Of a DNA stretch of 44,956 nt, positions 1-8,675 are shown piece after piece. Source of the stretch: Asaia bogorensis (GTDB lineage Bacteria > Pseudomonadota > Alphaproteobacteria > CACIAM-22H2); the NCBI GenBank assembly GCA_945901855.1, contig CAMDLT010000032.1, positions 1 to 44,956 on the forward strand, given 5' to 3'. The translations under genes were made by a program, and so were the position numbers. The first letter of the stretch is position 1, and each line of letters starts with the position of its first letter. A model generated the notes under the pieces. The model did no database searches, was not told the origin of the DNA, and was given only the letters and a program-made list of their open reading frames with translations.

Positions 1-123
1 GGCGACGTGCGCGTGACCAGCGGCGCGCCGATCGGCGTGTCGGTTGTCATTCCCGGCCTGTCGTTCAACCCAGCGCCCGGCGTAACCGGCAGCAACGCCG
101 TCATTCGCGGGCCGATCAACTAA
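1..123 (+). CDS. C-terminal end of an unknown protein (partial)
   Basis: An open frame enters from the left edge and ends with TAA at 121-123, giving the last 40 residues of a protein. The peptide is rich in Gly, Val, Pro and Ser and looks beta-stranded, ending in NAVIRGPIN. I do not recognise the family. It converges on the peptide ABC operon, whose last stop codon is at 142-144, leaving only 18 bases between them. Confidence 0.5.
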   Translation, partial: GDVRVTSGAPIGVSVVIPGLSFNPAPGVTGSNAVIRGPIN

Positions 124-141
124 AATTCGACCGGAATCGAA

Positions 142-1119
142 CTACGAAGTTCGACCATTCGGACGGTGGCACTCGGCCTCGTGGCCAGGCGCGATCGCGA
201 CGACCGGCGGCATCGTCGTGCGGCACAGATCGTCGGCCAGGCGGCAGCGCGGTGCAAAGGCGCAGCCTGCGGGCAAACGCGACAGATCGGGCGGCGCGCC
301 GCCGATCGCTTCCAGCCGCGTCCCGCGCATGGCGCCGTGGACGGTGGACTGAAGCAATCCCTGCGGATAGGGATGCGCCGTCGCCCGGATCACGTCGCGC
401 GCCGACCCGCGCTCCACAATGCGCCCGCCATACATGACCGCCATGCGATCGGAAACTTCGACCGCCACGCCGACATCGTGCGTGACGAAGATCACCGCCA
501 TGCCGAATTCTTTTTGCAGCTCGCGCAGCAACAGCAGAATCTGGATCTGCACGGTGGCATCGAGCGCGGTGGTCGGCTCGTCGGCCAGCAGCAATTGCGG
601 CTTGCAGGCGAGTGCAAGCGCAATCATCGCGCGCTGGCGCATGCCGCCCGACATTTCGTGCGGATAGGCGTCCAGGCGCCGCTTGGGCGACGGGATGCGC
701 ACGCGTTCCAACATGTCGAGGGCGCGCTTGCGGCCCGCTTCGCGGTCGACGTCTTCGTGGCGCATGACGGCTTCGGCGATCTGGTCGCCCACCGTAAACA
801 CCGGGTCGAAGGCCAGCATCGGCTCCTGAAAGATCATCGACACGACGCCGCCGCGATATTGGCGCAAGGCGCGCTCGTCCATCGCCAGAACGTCGTGGCC
901 CGCGACCGTGACCTTGCCTGACAGCGTCGTGCGCCGTTCGGGCAGCAGGCGCAGCAACGCCTTGAGCGTGACCGACTTGCCGGAGCCCGACTCGCCGAGC
1001 AGACCCAGCACTTCGCCCGGCTGCAAGGCGAAGTCCACGCCGTTGACCGCGTGGACCGTGCGGTCGATCGACTTGAACAGCACGCGCAGATTTTCGACTT
1101 TGACGAGCGGCTGCGTCAT
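142..1119 (-). CDS. Peptide ABC transporter ATP-binding protein (DppD/OppD type)
   Basis: This 325-residue ABC ATPase would power import of di- or oligopeptides at the inner face of the inner membrane. It shows Walker A GESGSGKS, a Q-loop in MIFQEP, the signature motif SGGMRQR, Walker B LLLADEP and the switch histidine in VTHD. The C-terminal oligopeptide-transporter extension is present, with cysteines around GCAFAPRC. The ATG at 1117-1119 was chosen because it forms an ATGA overlap with the stop of the upstream ATPase gene and places the family start MTQPLVKVENL correctly. Longer upstream starts would run into the neighbour. It is the last gene of the operon starting at 5694. The substrate cannot be read from this subunit. 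Confidence 0.93.
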   Translation of the reverse strand: MTQPLVKVENLRVLFKSIDRTVHAVNGVDFALQPGEVLGLLGESGSGKSVTLKALLRLLPERRTTLSGKVTVAGHDVLAMDERALRQYRGGVVSMIFQEPMLAFDPVFTVGDQIAEAVMRHEDVDREAGRKRALDMLERVRIPSPKRRLDAYPHEMSGGMRQRAMIALALACKPQLLLADEPTTALDATVQIQILLLLRELQKEFGMAVIFVTHDVGVAVEVSDRMAVMYGGRIVERGSARDVIRATAHPYPQGLLQSTVHGAMRGTRLEAIGGAPPDLSRLPAGCAFAPRCRLADDLCRTTMPPVVAIAPGHEAECHRPNGRTS

Positions 1120-2162
1120 GCGTTCGCCCCGGCTTTCGAATGGCCCGAACCCGCGACCGACATATGGCACGCGACCGCGTGGCGCTTGTCGTCGCCAACG
1201 CCCGCGAGATCCGGCATTTTCTGCTGGCACACGGGTTCGGCGAACGGGCAGCGCGTGTGGAAACGGCAGCCGGACGGCGGATTGATCGGGTTGGGCGGAT
1301 CGCCCGCGAGCGGGGCTTCTTGCGTGCGCGCGTCGGGATCCATCGAGGGCATCGCCGACAGCAGGGCTTTCGTGTAGGGGTGGCGCGGATTGCCGTAGAT
1401 CGCATCGACCGGGCCGATCTCGGCGACGCGCCCCAGATACATCACCATCACGCGGTCCGACATATAGCGCACGACATTGAGATCGTGGCTGATAAACACG
1501 TAGGTCAGACCCAGATCGGCCTTCAGATCCTGCAGCAGGTTCAAGACCTGCGCTTCCACGGATTTGTCGAGCGCCGATACCGCCTCGTCGAGAATCACCA
1601 GGCGCGGGCGCAGCGCCAAGGCGCGCGCGATGTTCACGCGCTGGCGCTGGCCGCCGGACAATTCGTGCGGATAGCGGCGCACGAACAGATTGGGATCGAG
1701 GCCGACCTGCTTCAGCAATTCGCGCGCGCGCGCTTTGGCATCGGCCGCGCCAAGCCCGTGGACTTTGGGCGCGAACGAGATCGAGTCTTCGATCGTCAAA
1801 CGCGGATTGAGCGACGCGAAGCTGTCCTGGAACACCATCTGCACGTGGCGGCGCATCTCGCGCAGGCTGAGCCCGTCCTGCGAGCCCACCTTGAGCCCGT
1901 CATAGAGCACTTCGCCCGCGTCTGGTTCGAGCAGGCGCACGAGCAAGCGCGCAGTCGTCGATTTGCCGCAACCCGATTCGCCGACGATGCCGAGCGTCTC
2001 GCCCTTGTCGACCGCAAAATCGATGCCGTCCACCGCCTGCACGACCGCCGTCGTGCGGTTGAACAGCCCGCCTTTGATCGGGAAATGCTTGACCAGACCC
2101 TTGATCGACAAAAGCGGCTGCGCCGGCCCGCCGATATCTTCGAGCTTCGGAGTCTCGCTCAC
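1116..2162 (-). CDS. Peptide ABC transporter ATP-binding protein (DppF/OppF type)
   Basis: This is the second ATPase of the transporter, about 348 residues, starting with GTG at 2160-2162 (VSETPK). The start overlaps the upstream permease stop as GTGA, and the 3' end overlaps the next ATPase as ATGA, so translation of the three is probably coupled. Motifs are Walker [10 protein letters not shown], signature LSGGQRQR, Walker B LVILDEA and switch HD in FISHD. Walker B is followed by DEAVSALD, where many relatives have DEPVSALD. The C-terminus has the cysteine-bearing oligopeptide domain ([10 protein letters not shown]). It should form the ATPase heterodimer with the product of the gene ending at 142. 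Confidence 0.93.
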   Translation of the reverse strand: MSETPKLEDIGGPAQPLLSIKGLVKHFPIKGGLFNRTTAVVQAVDGIDFAVDKGETLGIVGESGCGKSTTARLLVRLLEPDAGEVLYDGLKVGSQDGLSLREMRRHVQMVFQDSFASLNPRLTIEDSISFAPKVHGLGAADAKARARELLKQVGLDPNLFVRRYPHELSGGQRQRVNIARALALRPRLVILDEAVSALDKSVEAQVLNLLQDLKADLGLTYVFISHDLNVVRYMSDRVMVMYLGRVAEIGPVDAIYGNPRHPYTKALLSAMPSMDPDARTQEAPLAGDPPNPINPPSGCRFHTRCPFAEPVCQQKMPDLAGVGDDKRHAVACHMSVAGSGHSKAGANA

Positions 2163-3046
2163 AGTTTCACGTCCATGGCCGAGCGCAGCCCGTCCGAGAA
2201 CAGATTGAAACAGATCGAAGTCACGAAGATCATCGCCCCCGGCAAGGCCGCGACCATCGGCTGCACGTAGATGGCCGTGCGCAGCGTGTTCAGCATCAAG
2301 CCCCACTCGGCTTCGGGCGGTTTGGTGCCGAGCCCCAAAAACGACAGGCCCGACGCCAAGATCATCGAAACCGACACGAGGCCGGTCGCATAGACAAAAA
2401 CCGGTCCCAGCACGTTGCCGAGGATATGGACACGGATGATGGTGAGCGCCCCGGCGCCGCTCGCGCGCGCCGCATCGACGAAGTCGAGATTGCGCACTTG
2501 CGTGGTCACGCTCTCGGCCACGCGGGCGATGGGCGGGATGAAGACGACCGTCAGCGAGACGATCGAGTTGAAAATCCCGGCGCCCAACGCGCCCGAAATC
2601 GCAATGGCGAGCAGCACCGACGGAAAGGCGTAGAACACGTCGATCGTGCGCATGATCGCCATGTTGGTCTTGCCGCCGACATAGCCCGCGACAACGCCCA
2701 AGAACGTGCCGATCAAAAACGCGTTGAGCACGGGGACAAGCCCCATGAACAGCGACAGTCGGCCGCCGTAAATGAGGCGCGTCAGCATGTCGCGGCCAAG
2801 CTCGTCGGTGCCGAGCGGGTAGCCTTCGGTGCCGATCGGGCGCAAGCGGCGAATGATCGACCCGCGATAGGGATCGCCGGGCGCGATCAACGGCGCAAAG
2901 ATCGCCGCCAGCACGATAAGGACGAGCACGGCCAAACACGCCATCGCGACTTTGTCGCGCACCAAGCGGCGCAGCACGCTCGCCCAATAGCCGCGCGACG
3001 CGACGGGAAGAATATTGGCATCGGTTGTGCCGGCGACGCTTGTCAT
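2159..3046 (-). CDS. Peptide ABC transporter permease (DppC/OppC type)
   Basis: A 295-residue inner-membrane permease of the BPD transporter family. It has an N-terminal transmembrane segment after a cytoplasmic leader, then the family signature GTDELGRDMLTRLIYG, several further helices and a cytoplasmic EAA-type loop around EWGLMLNTLR. The start chosen (ATG at 3044-3046, MTSVAG) lies one base after the stop of the upstream permease. A longer frame exists upstream but would overlap that gene. It should pair with the DppB-type permease at 3048-4001 to form the translocation pore. Confidence 0.92.
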   Translation of the reverse strand: MTSVAGTTDANILPVASRGYWASVLRRLVRDKVAMACLAVLVLIVLAAIFAPLIAPGDPYRGSIIRRLRPIGTEGYPLGTDELGRDMLTRLIYGGRLSLFMGLVPVLNAFLIGTFLGVVAGYVGGKTNMAIMRTIDVFYAFPSVLLAIAISGALGAGIFNSIVSLTVVFIPPIARVAESVTTQVRNLDFVDAARASGAGALTIIRVHILGNVLGPVFVYATGLVSVSMILASGLSFLGLGTKPPEAEWGLMLNTLRTAIYVQPMVAALPGAMIFVTSICFNLFSDGLRSAMDVKL

Positions 3047-3047
3047 T

Positions 3048-4001
3048 TCAGCCTCGCTTGATGCGCGGGTCGAGCCAGGTCTGCACAAGATCGACCAGCA
3101 GATTGAGCGTCACGAAAAACATCGCGAGCACCAGAATGTTGCCCTGCAACAGCGGCAGATCGCGCTGCAGGATGGCGTTGCCGAGCAAGAAGCCCGAGCC
3201 CGGCCACGCAAAAACGGTCTCGATCAGAATCGAACCGCCGAGCAGATAGCCAAGCTGCAGGCCCATCACGGCCAAGCCCGTGGGAGCGGCGTTTTTGAGG
3301 ATATGCAGGAAAATGCCGCGCTCCGACAGTCCCTTGGCGCGCAGCGCCTCGACGAACTCCTGCGACAGAATGTCCGACACCAGCGCGCGCACCGAGCGCG
3401 CGACGATGCCAAGCGGGATGACCGACATGGTAAGCGCCGGCAGAATCAGATGGCGCATATGTGCCCAATCCCATTCCCAATCGGCCGAACCGCCCGGACC
3501 CGCACCCGTTGCGGGCAGCCAGTTGAGCTGGACCGAAAATACAATCACGAGCACCATGCCGAGCCAATAATGCGGCACCGAAATTCCCGCGACCGACAAG
3601 GCGCTCGACGCGCGGTCAATCCAGGTGCCGCGATAATAGCCGGCCACGAAACCGAGCAGGGCGCCGACGATAAAACCGAACGCGGCGGCAAAAACCGCAA
3701 GCATGGACGTGTTGCCGATGGCGCGCCATACTTCGGCCGCAACCGGCCGGCCGGTCGCGATCGAGAACCCAAGATCGCCGCCGAGCGCGCGCCAGATCCA
3801 CAAACCGAACTGCACCGGCAGGGGTTTGTCGAAGCCGTAGGCGGCGCGCAGTTGCTCCTGCATTTCCTGCGACGCGTCGGCCGGCAAGACCGAGACGAGC
3901 GGATCGCCGGGCGCAATATGCACGAGCCCGAAACACACCAGGCTGACGCCAAGCGCGATCGGGATCGCGTACAAAATTCGTTTGAGGAGATATTCGAGCA
4001 T
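3048..4001 (-). CDS. Peptide ABC transporter permease (DppB/OppB type)
   Basis: A 317-residue inner-membrane permease starting MLEYLLKRIL. It has the usual DppB layout: an N-terminal helix, a periplasmic stretch containing APGDPL, five further helices and an EAA loop (FVEALRAKGLSERGIFLHILKN region). It follows the binding-protein gene after a 49-base gap that contains a strong hairpin. That arrangement is typical where a highly expressed binding protein precedes lower-expressed membrane parts. Confidence 0.92.
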   Translation of the reverse strand: MLEYLLKRILYAIPIALGVSLVCFGLVHIAPGDPLVSVLPADASQEMQEQLRAAYGFDKPLPVQFGLWIWRALGGDLGFSIATGRPVAAEVWRAIGNTSMLAVFAAAFGFIVGALLGFVAGYYRGTWIDRASSALSVAGISVPHYWLGMVLVIVFSVQLNWLPATGAGPGGSADWEWDWAHMRHLILPALTMSVIPLGIVARSVRALVSDILSQEFVEALRAKGLSERGIFLHILKNAAPTGLAVMGLQLGYLLGGSILIETVFAWPGSGFLLGNAILQRDLPLLQGNILVLAMFFVTLNLLVDLVQTWLDPRIKRG

Positions 4002-4012
4002 GTCGGGAAGAC

Positions 4013-4041
4013 GGGGGCGCGCCGTCGGTTCGCGCGCCCCC
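4013..4041 (-). terminator. Intercistronic GC-rich stem-loop after the binding-protein gene
   Basis: A perfect 10-base-pair stem (GGGGGCGCGC at 4013-4022 with GCGCGCCCCC at 4032-4041) and a 9-base loop lie between the binding-protein stop at 4051 and the permease start at 4001. No U-run follows it on the minus strand. It is better read as an mRNA 3'-end stabiliser or partial attenuator than as a full terminator. Confidence 0.5.
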
Positions 4042-4050
4042 AGTCCGGCC

Positions 4051-5694
4051 TCAGTTCATCGTCATCGGCGAGAAGTCGACGAACCAGCTTTGCGGCGGCA
4101 CGAAACCGCGCACGCGCGGGCTCATCGCGCGCGGGCCCACGTCGTGCGCGACCCACAAGAACACCGTCTCGTCGACGATGCGCTTGTGCAAGGCGGCAAG
4201 GGCGGTATCGCGTGCGGCCGCATCGAACGTCGTGCGCGCGGCGGCAACCAGACGGTCGAACTCGGGATCGTTCACGAAACCCCAATTGTTCGAAACCGGC
4301 GGTGCCATCTTGCTGTCGACGAAGCGCACGAACGCGAAGAACGGATCCATCGCCGCGTAGGTGATGTTGACGGCGTGCGCGCCGCGCGCCGTCGGGTCCT
4401 TGGCGCCGATGCGCCAGTTCGTGAACAGCGTGTTCCACTCGATCACGTCCAGTTCGACGTCGAAGAAGCATTCGCGCAGCGCCTGCTGCATGAACTCGTT
4501 CATCGGCAGCGGCAGCATCTGGCCCGAGCCCGAGGCGGAGACCTGGATCTTGACCTTGAGCGGCTTTTGCGCGGAATGCCCGGCGGCCGTCATCATGCGG
4601 CGCGCTTCGTCGGGACGATAGCCGATTTTGAAATCGGGATTGCCCCACCAGGGATGGCCCGGCGGCACCGTGCCGACCGCTTCGGCCATCAATCCGTTCA
4701 ACAGCTGCTTCATGTCGGTGCGGTTGACGCACAGATTGGCCGCTTGGCGCACGCGCTTGTCGAGCCAGGGCGAGCCTTCGACGAACGAAAACTGCCACGG
4801 CCACACATGCGGCTGCTGGTTGGAGAATAGCTGGAAGCCGCGGCTGCGGATCTGCGGCACCGCGTCGGGCGCCGGCGCTTCGGCCCAATCGACTTGCCCG
4901 GACAGCAAGGCCGCCGTGCGCGCATTGGCATCGGGGATGGGGAGCAGCACCATGCGGTCGATCTTGGGGATACGCGCGGCGTTCCAATAGGCGTCGTTCT
5001 TGGCAAGCTCCAAGCGCTCGCGCGGCACCAGGCGCACGAACTTCCACGGGCCCGTTCCCGAAGCGTCGGACGCGAAGGCCGTCCACGCAGCGGCCGCACG
5101 CGCGGGCGCTTCCGTCACGCTGGCGGGAACGGCAGCAAGCTTGGCCGCCCAATGAGCGGGGCTCGCCATAAACAGGTTGGTGAGGTTGATCGGCAGGAAC
5201 GAGTCGGGCTCGCTCGTGACGAGTTCGACCGTCAGATCGTCGATCTTGCGCGCCGTGCGCAGCGTCGGCATGCGGCTGGCGGTGACGCCCACTTGGCTTG
5301 CGTCGAAATGCGGCGCTTCGCGGTCCAGCACTTTGCGCACGTTCCACACGACGGCATCGGCATTAAAAGCGCTGCCGTCGTGGAATTTGACGCCCGGACG
5401 CAGCTTGAAAACCCACTTGGTCTTGTCGACGGCATCGACCGCCCACTCGCTCGCCAAACCCGGAATCACCACCGAAGGCTTGTCGGCGCTGGAGAGGTCC
5501 CACGATGTCAGCGCGTCGTACATGGTAAGGCCCGTGAATCGGTTTCCTTCGAAACCTTGGTCGGGCTGGCCCAGCGTGCGCGGAATGTCGGCGGCAGTCA
5601 TGGCGATGCGCAACGTGGTCTGCGCGTCGGCAGGGGCTGCGGCGGCAAACAGGCCAAGGCCCAACGCGGCCGCAAGCAAAGTTTTGGTTTTCAT
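4051..5694 (-). CDS. Periplasmic peptide-binding protein of an ABC transporter (SBP family 5)
   Basis: A 547-residue solute-binding protein of the DppA/OppA family. The N-terminus MKTKTLLAAALGLGLFAAAA is a signal peptide, probably cleaved after ADAQ. The body carries the family pattern W(A/V)FKLRPGVKFHDGS and the second-lobe features of cluster C binding proteins. The ATG at 5692-5694 was chosen because a GGAG ribosome site precedes it and it places the signal peptide at the N-terminus. It is the first gene of the five-gene operon. It is a close paralog of the binding protein at 12648-14246: both share the TLRI.MTA.DIP start, the YDAL..WDLS block and the RPGVKFHDGS block. The exact ligand is unknown. 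Peptides or opines are plausible. Confidence 0.92.
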   Translation of the reverse strand: MKTKTLLAAALGLGLFAAAAPADAQTTLRIAMTAADIPRTLGQPDQGFEGNRFTGLTMYDALTSWDLSSADKPSVVIPGLASEWAVDAVDKTKWVFKLRPGVKFHDGSAFNADAVVWNVRKVLDREAPHFDASQVGVTASRMPTLRTARKIDDLTVELVTSEPDSFLPINLTNLFMASPAHWAAKLAAVPASVTEAPARAAAAWTAFASDASGTGPWKFVRLVPRERLELAKNDAYWNAARIPKIDRMVLLPIPDANARTAALLSGQVDWAEAPAPDAVPQIRSRGFQLFSNQQPHVWPWQFSFVEGSPWLDKRVRQAANLCVNRTDMKQLLNGLMAEAVGTVPPGHPWWGNPDFKIGYRPDEARRMMTAAGHSAQKPLKVKIQVSASGSGQMLPLPMNEFMQQALRECFFDVELDVIEWNTLFTNWRIGAKDPTARGAHAVNITYAAMDPFFAFVRFVDSKMAPPVSNNWGFVNDPEFDRLVAAARTTFDAAARDTALAALHKRIVDETVFLWVAHDVGPRAMSPRVRGFVPPQSWFVDFSPMTMN

Positions 5695-5821
5695 GGGGGA
5701 ACTCCAGCTAAAGAACGAACCGCCAAGAGGTTGCAACGCGAGTGCCATCTTTGCGTCGCCGCGAATCCCGGCGTAATATTGCTGGGCCCCTTCAAATTTG
5801 CCCAAAAAATAGGCAGTTTTC
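5695..5821. promoter_or_regulatory. Divergent intergenic region: promoters for the ABC operon and the racemase-like gene
   Basis: These 127 bases separate the minus-strand ABC operon from the plus-strand racemase-like gene and must hold both promoters unless one is leaderless. A TAATAT sequence near 5774 could be a -10 element for the plus-strand gene. A GGAG ribosome site for the binding protein lies next to its start. No clear operator was identified. Confidence 0.35.
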
Positions 5822-6559
5822 ATGCGTTTGCTTCTGATCAATCCGAACAGCTCGCCCGAAATTACCAATCTAGTGCTGGAAAATGCGCAAATCTGCGCGT
5901 CGCCTGGCACGCTGTTCGAGCCCGTGACGGCGCGTTTTGGCGCGCGCTATATCGGTACGCGCGCGGCGGCAGCGATCGCGGGGCATGCGGGCATTGATGC
6001 GTTTGCCGCCGCCTACCGGCCGTACCATGACGGCGTATTGCTTGCCTGCTTCGGCGATCCTGGCATCGAAGCGCTGCGCGAATTATCGCCAGTTCCCGCC
6101 ATCGGCATGGCCGAAGCGGCAATGCTCGAAGCGCTGACGCTGGGCACGCGCGTGGGCATCCTGACCGGCGGCGAACGCTGGGTGCCGATGCTGACTGAGT
6201 TTGTCGGTACGCTGGGCCTTGCGGCGAAATTGGCGGGCGTGCGCGCCGTCGCCGCCACGGGCGCGCAAATCGCCGCCGAACCCGATCGCGCGATCGCCGA
6301 ACTTGCCGCCGCCGCCAACGCGGCGATCGACCAGGACGGCGCCGACATTGTCGTTCTTGGCGGTGCCGGTCTTGCGGGCCTTGTGCCGCGCGTGCAACCG
6401 CTCGTGCGCGGCAAGGTGCTCGGTTCGCTCGAGGCAAGCGTCGCCCGGCTCGAACGCATGGTGCGCACGCACAAGGCCGCGTTCGAACCCGTCCCGGCCG
6501 TCCCCAGCATCGGCCTCGCGCCCGAACTCGCCGCGCTTATTTCCCGTCGAGCGCCGTAA
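5822..6559 (+). CDS. Asp/Glu/hydantoin racemase-superfamily protein, second catalytic cysteine missing
   Basis: A 245-residue cytoplasmic protein starting MRLLLINPNSS, matching the hydantoin/aspartate racemase family in length and motifs. The family normally uses two cysteines for two-base proton transfer. The first is present (Cys76 in LLACFGDPG). The second, normally in an LGCAG motif, is replaced by glycine (Gly181 in VVLGGAGLAGL). It may therefore act as a decarboxylase- or isomerase-like relative, or be inactive as a racemase. It is divergent from a peptide ABC operon, a common setting for enzymes acting on imported amino-acid derivatives. Its last 23 bases overlap the convergent cyclase gene. 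Confidence 0.85.
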   Translation: MRLLLINPNSSPEITNLVLENAQICASPGTLFEPVTARFGARYIGTRAAAAIAGHAGIDAFAAAYRPYHDGVLLACFGDPGIEALRELSPVPAIGMAEAAMLEALTLGTRVGILTGGERWVPMLTEFVGTLGLAAKLAGVRAVAATGAQIAAEPDRAIAELAAAANAAIDQDGADIVVLGGAGLAGLVPRVQPLVRGKVLGSLEASVARLERMVRTHKAAFEPVPAVPSIGLAPELAALISRRAP

Positions 6560-8675
6560 CGCCGTCCCAATCGGCAGGCAGCGCCGAGACATCCATCTGG
6601 GCCAAACGTTCGGCAAACGATTTGGCGACCGGATCGTCCGCCAAGGCAGCCGCCAATACAGCCGCCGCTTTGAAATCGCGTGCGCGGTAGGCCGACAGCG
6701 CCTGCGCAAATGCGTCGGCACGCGCCTTTTTGTCGGCATCCAGCGTTGCGGCAAACCCAAGCGGTTCCAGGATCGTCACCGGTGCCGCGCGGCCTTTGAC
6801 CTGCACGCGGTCGAGCTCGCGCCACGCGAACGGATCGTCGGCGATCGCTGCCCGCACGCTATCGGCGCACATGATCGTCGAGCCGTAATATTTGTTCGCA
6901 CCCTCAAGACGCGAGGCAAGATTGACCGTGTCGCCCATCACCGTATAGTTGAAACGCTTCGTCGAGCCGATATTGCCGACCAGCGCCTTGCCGGAATTGA
7001 GACCGATCCGCGATTTGAGCGTGTGGCCCAAAAACGGCTTGGCAGGATCGGCGTTCATCGCATCGAGCTTGGCAGCGCATGCGAGGGCTGCTTTTGTCGC
7101 GTGGCGCGCGTGCGCCGCATCGTCCATCGGCGCGCCGAACACGGCGACGATCGCGTCGCCGATATACTTGTCGACGAAACCGCCTTCGGCCTCGATGATG
7201 TCGGTCATCGCCGACAGATACGTGTTCATCACCTGCACCAGTTGCTGGGGCGCAAGCCCCTCCGACAGAGCGGTAAACCCCGCGACATCGGAGAACATGA
7301 CGCTGATCACGCGTTCCTCGCCGCCCAGCGTGGGCGGCGTTTGGGCGTTGACCAACCGATCGACCATCGCAGGCGCCAGATACAGGCTGAAACTTTTGCG
7401 CAGCAGGCGCTTGTCTTTGTCCGAGACCGCGAAGCGGTAGCCGACAATGCCAGCCCCCGCGATCGCCGCCACGATCAGCGACGTCAAAAACGGCCAGACG
7501 AGCGCCATCTGCAAAGCGCCGACGCTTGCCCCCGTCCACAAAATGCCCAAGCCCAAAAACGCCGCCGCCGCCAGCGATGCAGGCAGGCTCAGCGCGGCGA
7601 ACGCGGTTGCCGCAACCAGCACGGCAGCCGCCGCCCCTTCGCCCAACCGCCCGAGTTCGCGCAACCCGCCGCCGCGAACCAGATTGTTGGCGAAGCTTGC
7701 GTGGATATAGACGCCCGGAATGGCGTCGCGCACCACGTCTTCGCGCACCACGTCGGTGCGGACGGGTAACGCGCAACGCGGCCCGAAGGCGGCGCCCTCG
7801 CTGCCCGTCATGTAGCGGCGCGACGTGAGTTTGCGGTCTTCCACATCGAGCACGGTGCCGACAAACACGATCTTGTCTTTGAAGTGTTTGGCAAAGAATT
7901 CGCCGTTGCCTTGCTCCGCACAGGCGCGCAAATCGGCCAAGGAAAAGGCCGGGATATCGGCCCCGCCGCCGACAAAATCGATCGGCATCGCGTTGGCGGC
8001 CGACCCCGGCAACAGCCGCGCGCCAAGCCACACGCCATCGGCGCGCTTTTCGGCCTTTTGGCCAAGAGCACGCGATGCAACCTCCAGCCCCAGCGAGGTC
8101 TCCCGCTTCGTCTCGCCGCCCTCGACGATGTCGAAGAACAGGGGTGCGCGCCGGATCACTTCGTCGGGATCGCGAAACAGATTGGTCGCGCGGATATTGG
8201 CATCGTGCCCGACCGCAAAGCTTTGGCCCTGAAAAGGCCGAATGGGCGAGGCGCCATGCTGTACCTTGCCCAAAATCAAACGCCCCTCGCGCGCGCCGCT
8301 GCGCAGGCTGCGAAGAAAGTCGCGATCAAACCCCGGCAGGTACCGCTCGACGGAGGTCGGGAAGATCACGTCGAACGCGACGACGCTTGCGCCTGCCTCC
8401 AGCGTGGCATTGAGCACGGGCGCCAATTCGCGCGTCCACAGCACTTGCGGCGTTTCGCCAAAAGGCGGCGTGCGGTAGGTTTCTTCGTCGAGCGCGATGA
8501 CGACGCTTGGCGAATCCGCCGCCCGGTAGGCAGGACCAAAGACCGCATGGCGAAGCGCAAACGCAAGGTCGAGCGACACGCCGCGCAAGGTATCGACGAG
8601 CGGCGATGCGATCGCCGCCGCCCCCACAACGACCGCGACAGCCCAAGCGATCCGGTCGCGCCTGGAAACCGCCAT
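6537..8675 (-). CDS. CHASE2-domain adenylate/guanylate cyclase (class III)
   Basis: A 712-residue membrane cyclase. Residues about 10-28 form a signal anchor. Residues about 30-335 are an extracytoplasmic CHASE2 sensor, including VVIALDEETY and GASVVAFDVIF. Three hydrophobic helices follow at about 345-430, then a class III cyclase domain at about 455-640. Metal-binding aspartates are visible in VMFSDVAGF and in YIGDAIVAVFG. The purine-site and transition-state region reads TVMGDTVNLASRLEG, so the enzyme looks catalytically complete and probably makes cAMP. The start at 8673-8675 overlaps the stop of the FecR-like gene by one base (TGATG), implying translational coupling. The 3' end overlaps the racemase gene by 23 bases. 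The sensed signal is unknown. Confidence 0.93.
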   Translation of the reverse strand: MAVSRRDRIAWAVAVVVGAAAIASPLVDTLRGVSLDLAFALRHAVFGPAYRAADSPSVVIALDEETYRTPPFGETPQVLWTRELAPVLNATLEAGASVVAFDVIFPTSVERYLPGFDRDFLRSLRSGAREGRLILGKVQHGASPIRPFQGQSFAVGHDANIRATNLFRDPDEVIRRAPLFFDIVEGGETKRETSLGLEVASRALGQKAEKRADGVWLGARLLPGSAANAMPIDFVGGGADIPAFSLADLRACAEQGNGEFFAKHFKDKIVFVGTVLDVEDRKLTSRRYMTGSEGAAFGPRCALPVRTDVVREDVVRDAIPGVYIHASFANNLVRGGGLRELGRLGEGAAAAVLVAATAFAALSLPASLAAAAFLGLGILWTGASVGALQMALVWPFLTSLIVAAIAGAGIVGYRFAVSDKDKRLLRKSFSLYLAPAMVDRLVNAQTPPTLGGEERVISVMFSDVAGFTALSEGLAPQQLVQVMNTYLSAMTDIIEAEGGFVDKYIGDAIVAVFGAPMDDAAHARHATKAALACAAKLDAMNADPAKPFLGHTLKSRIGLNSGKALVGNIGSTKRFNYTVMGDTVNLASRLEGANKYYGSTIMCADSVRAAIADDPFAWRELDRVQVKGRAAPVTILEPLGFAATLDADKKARADAFAQALSAYRARDFKAAAVLAAALADDPVAKSFAERLAQMDVSALPADWDGVTALDGK

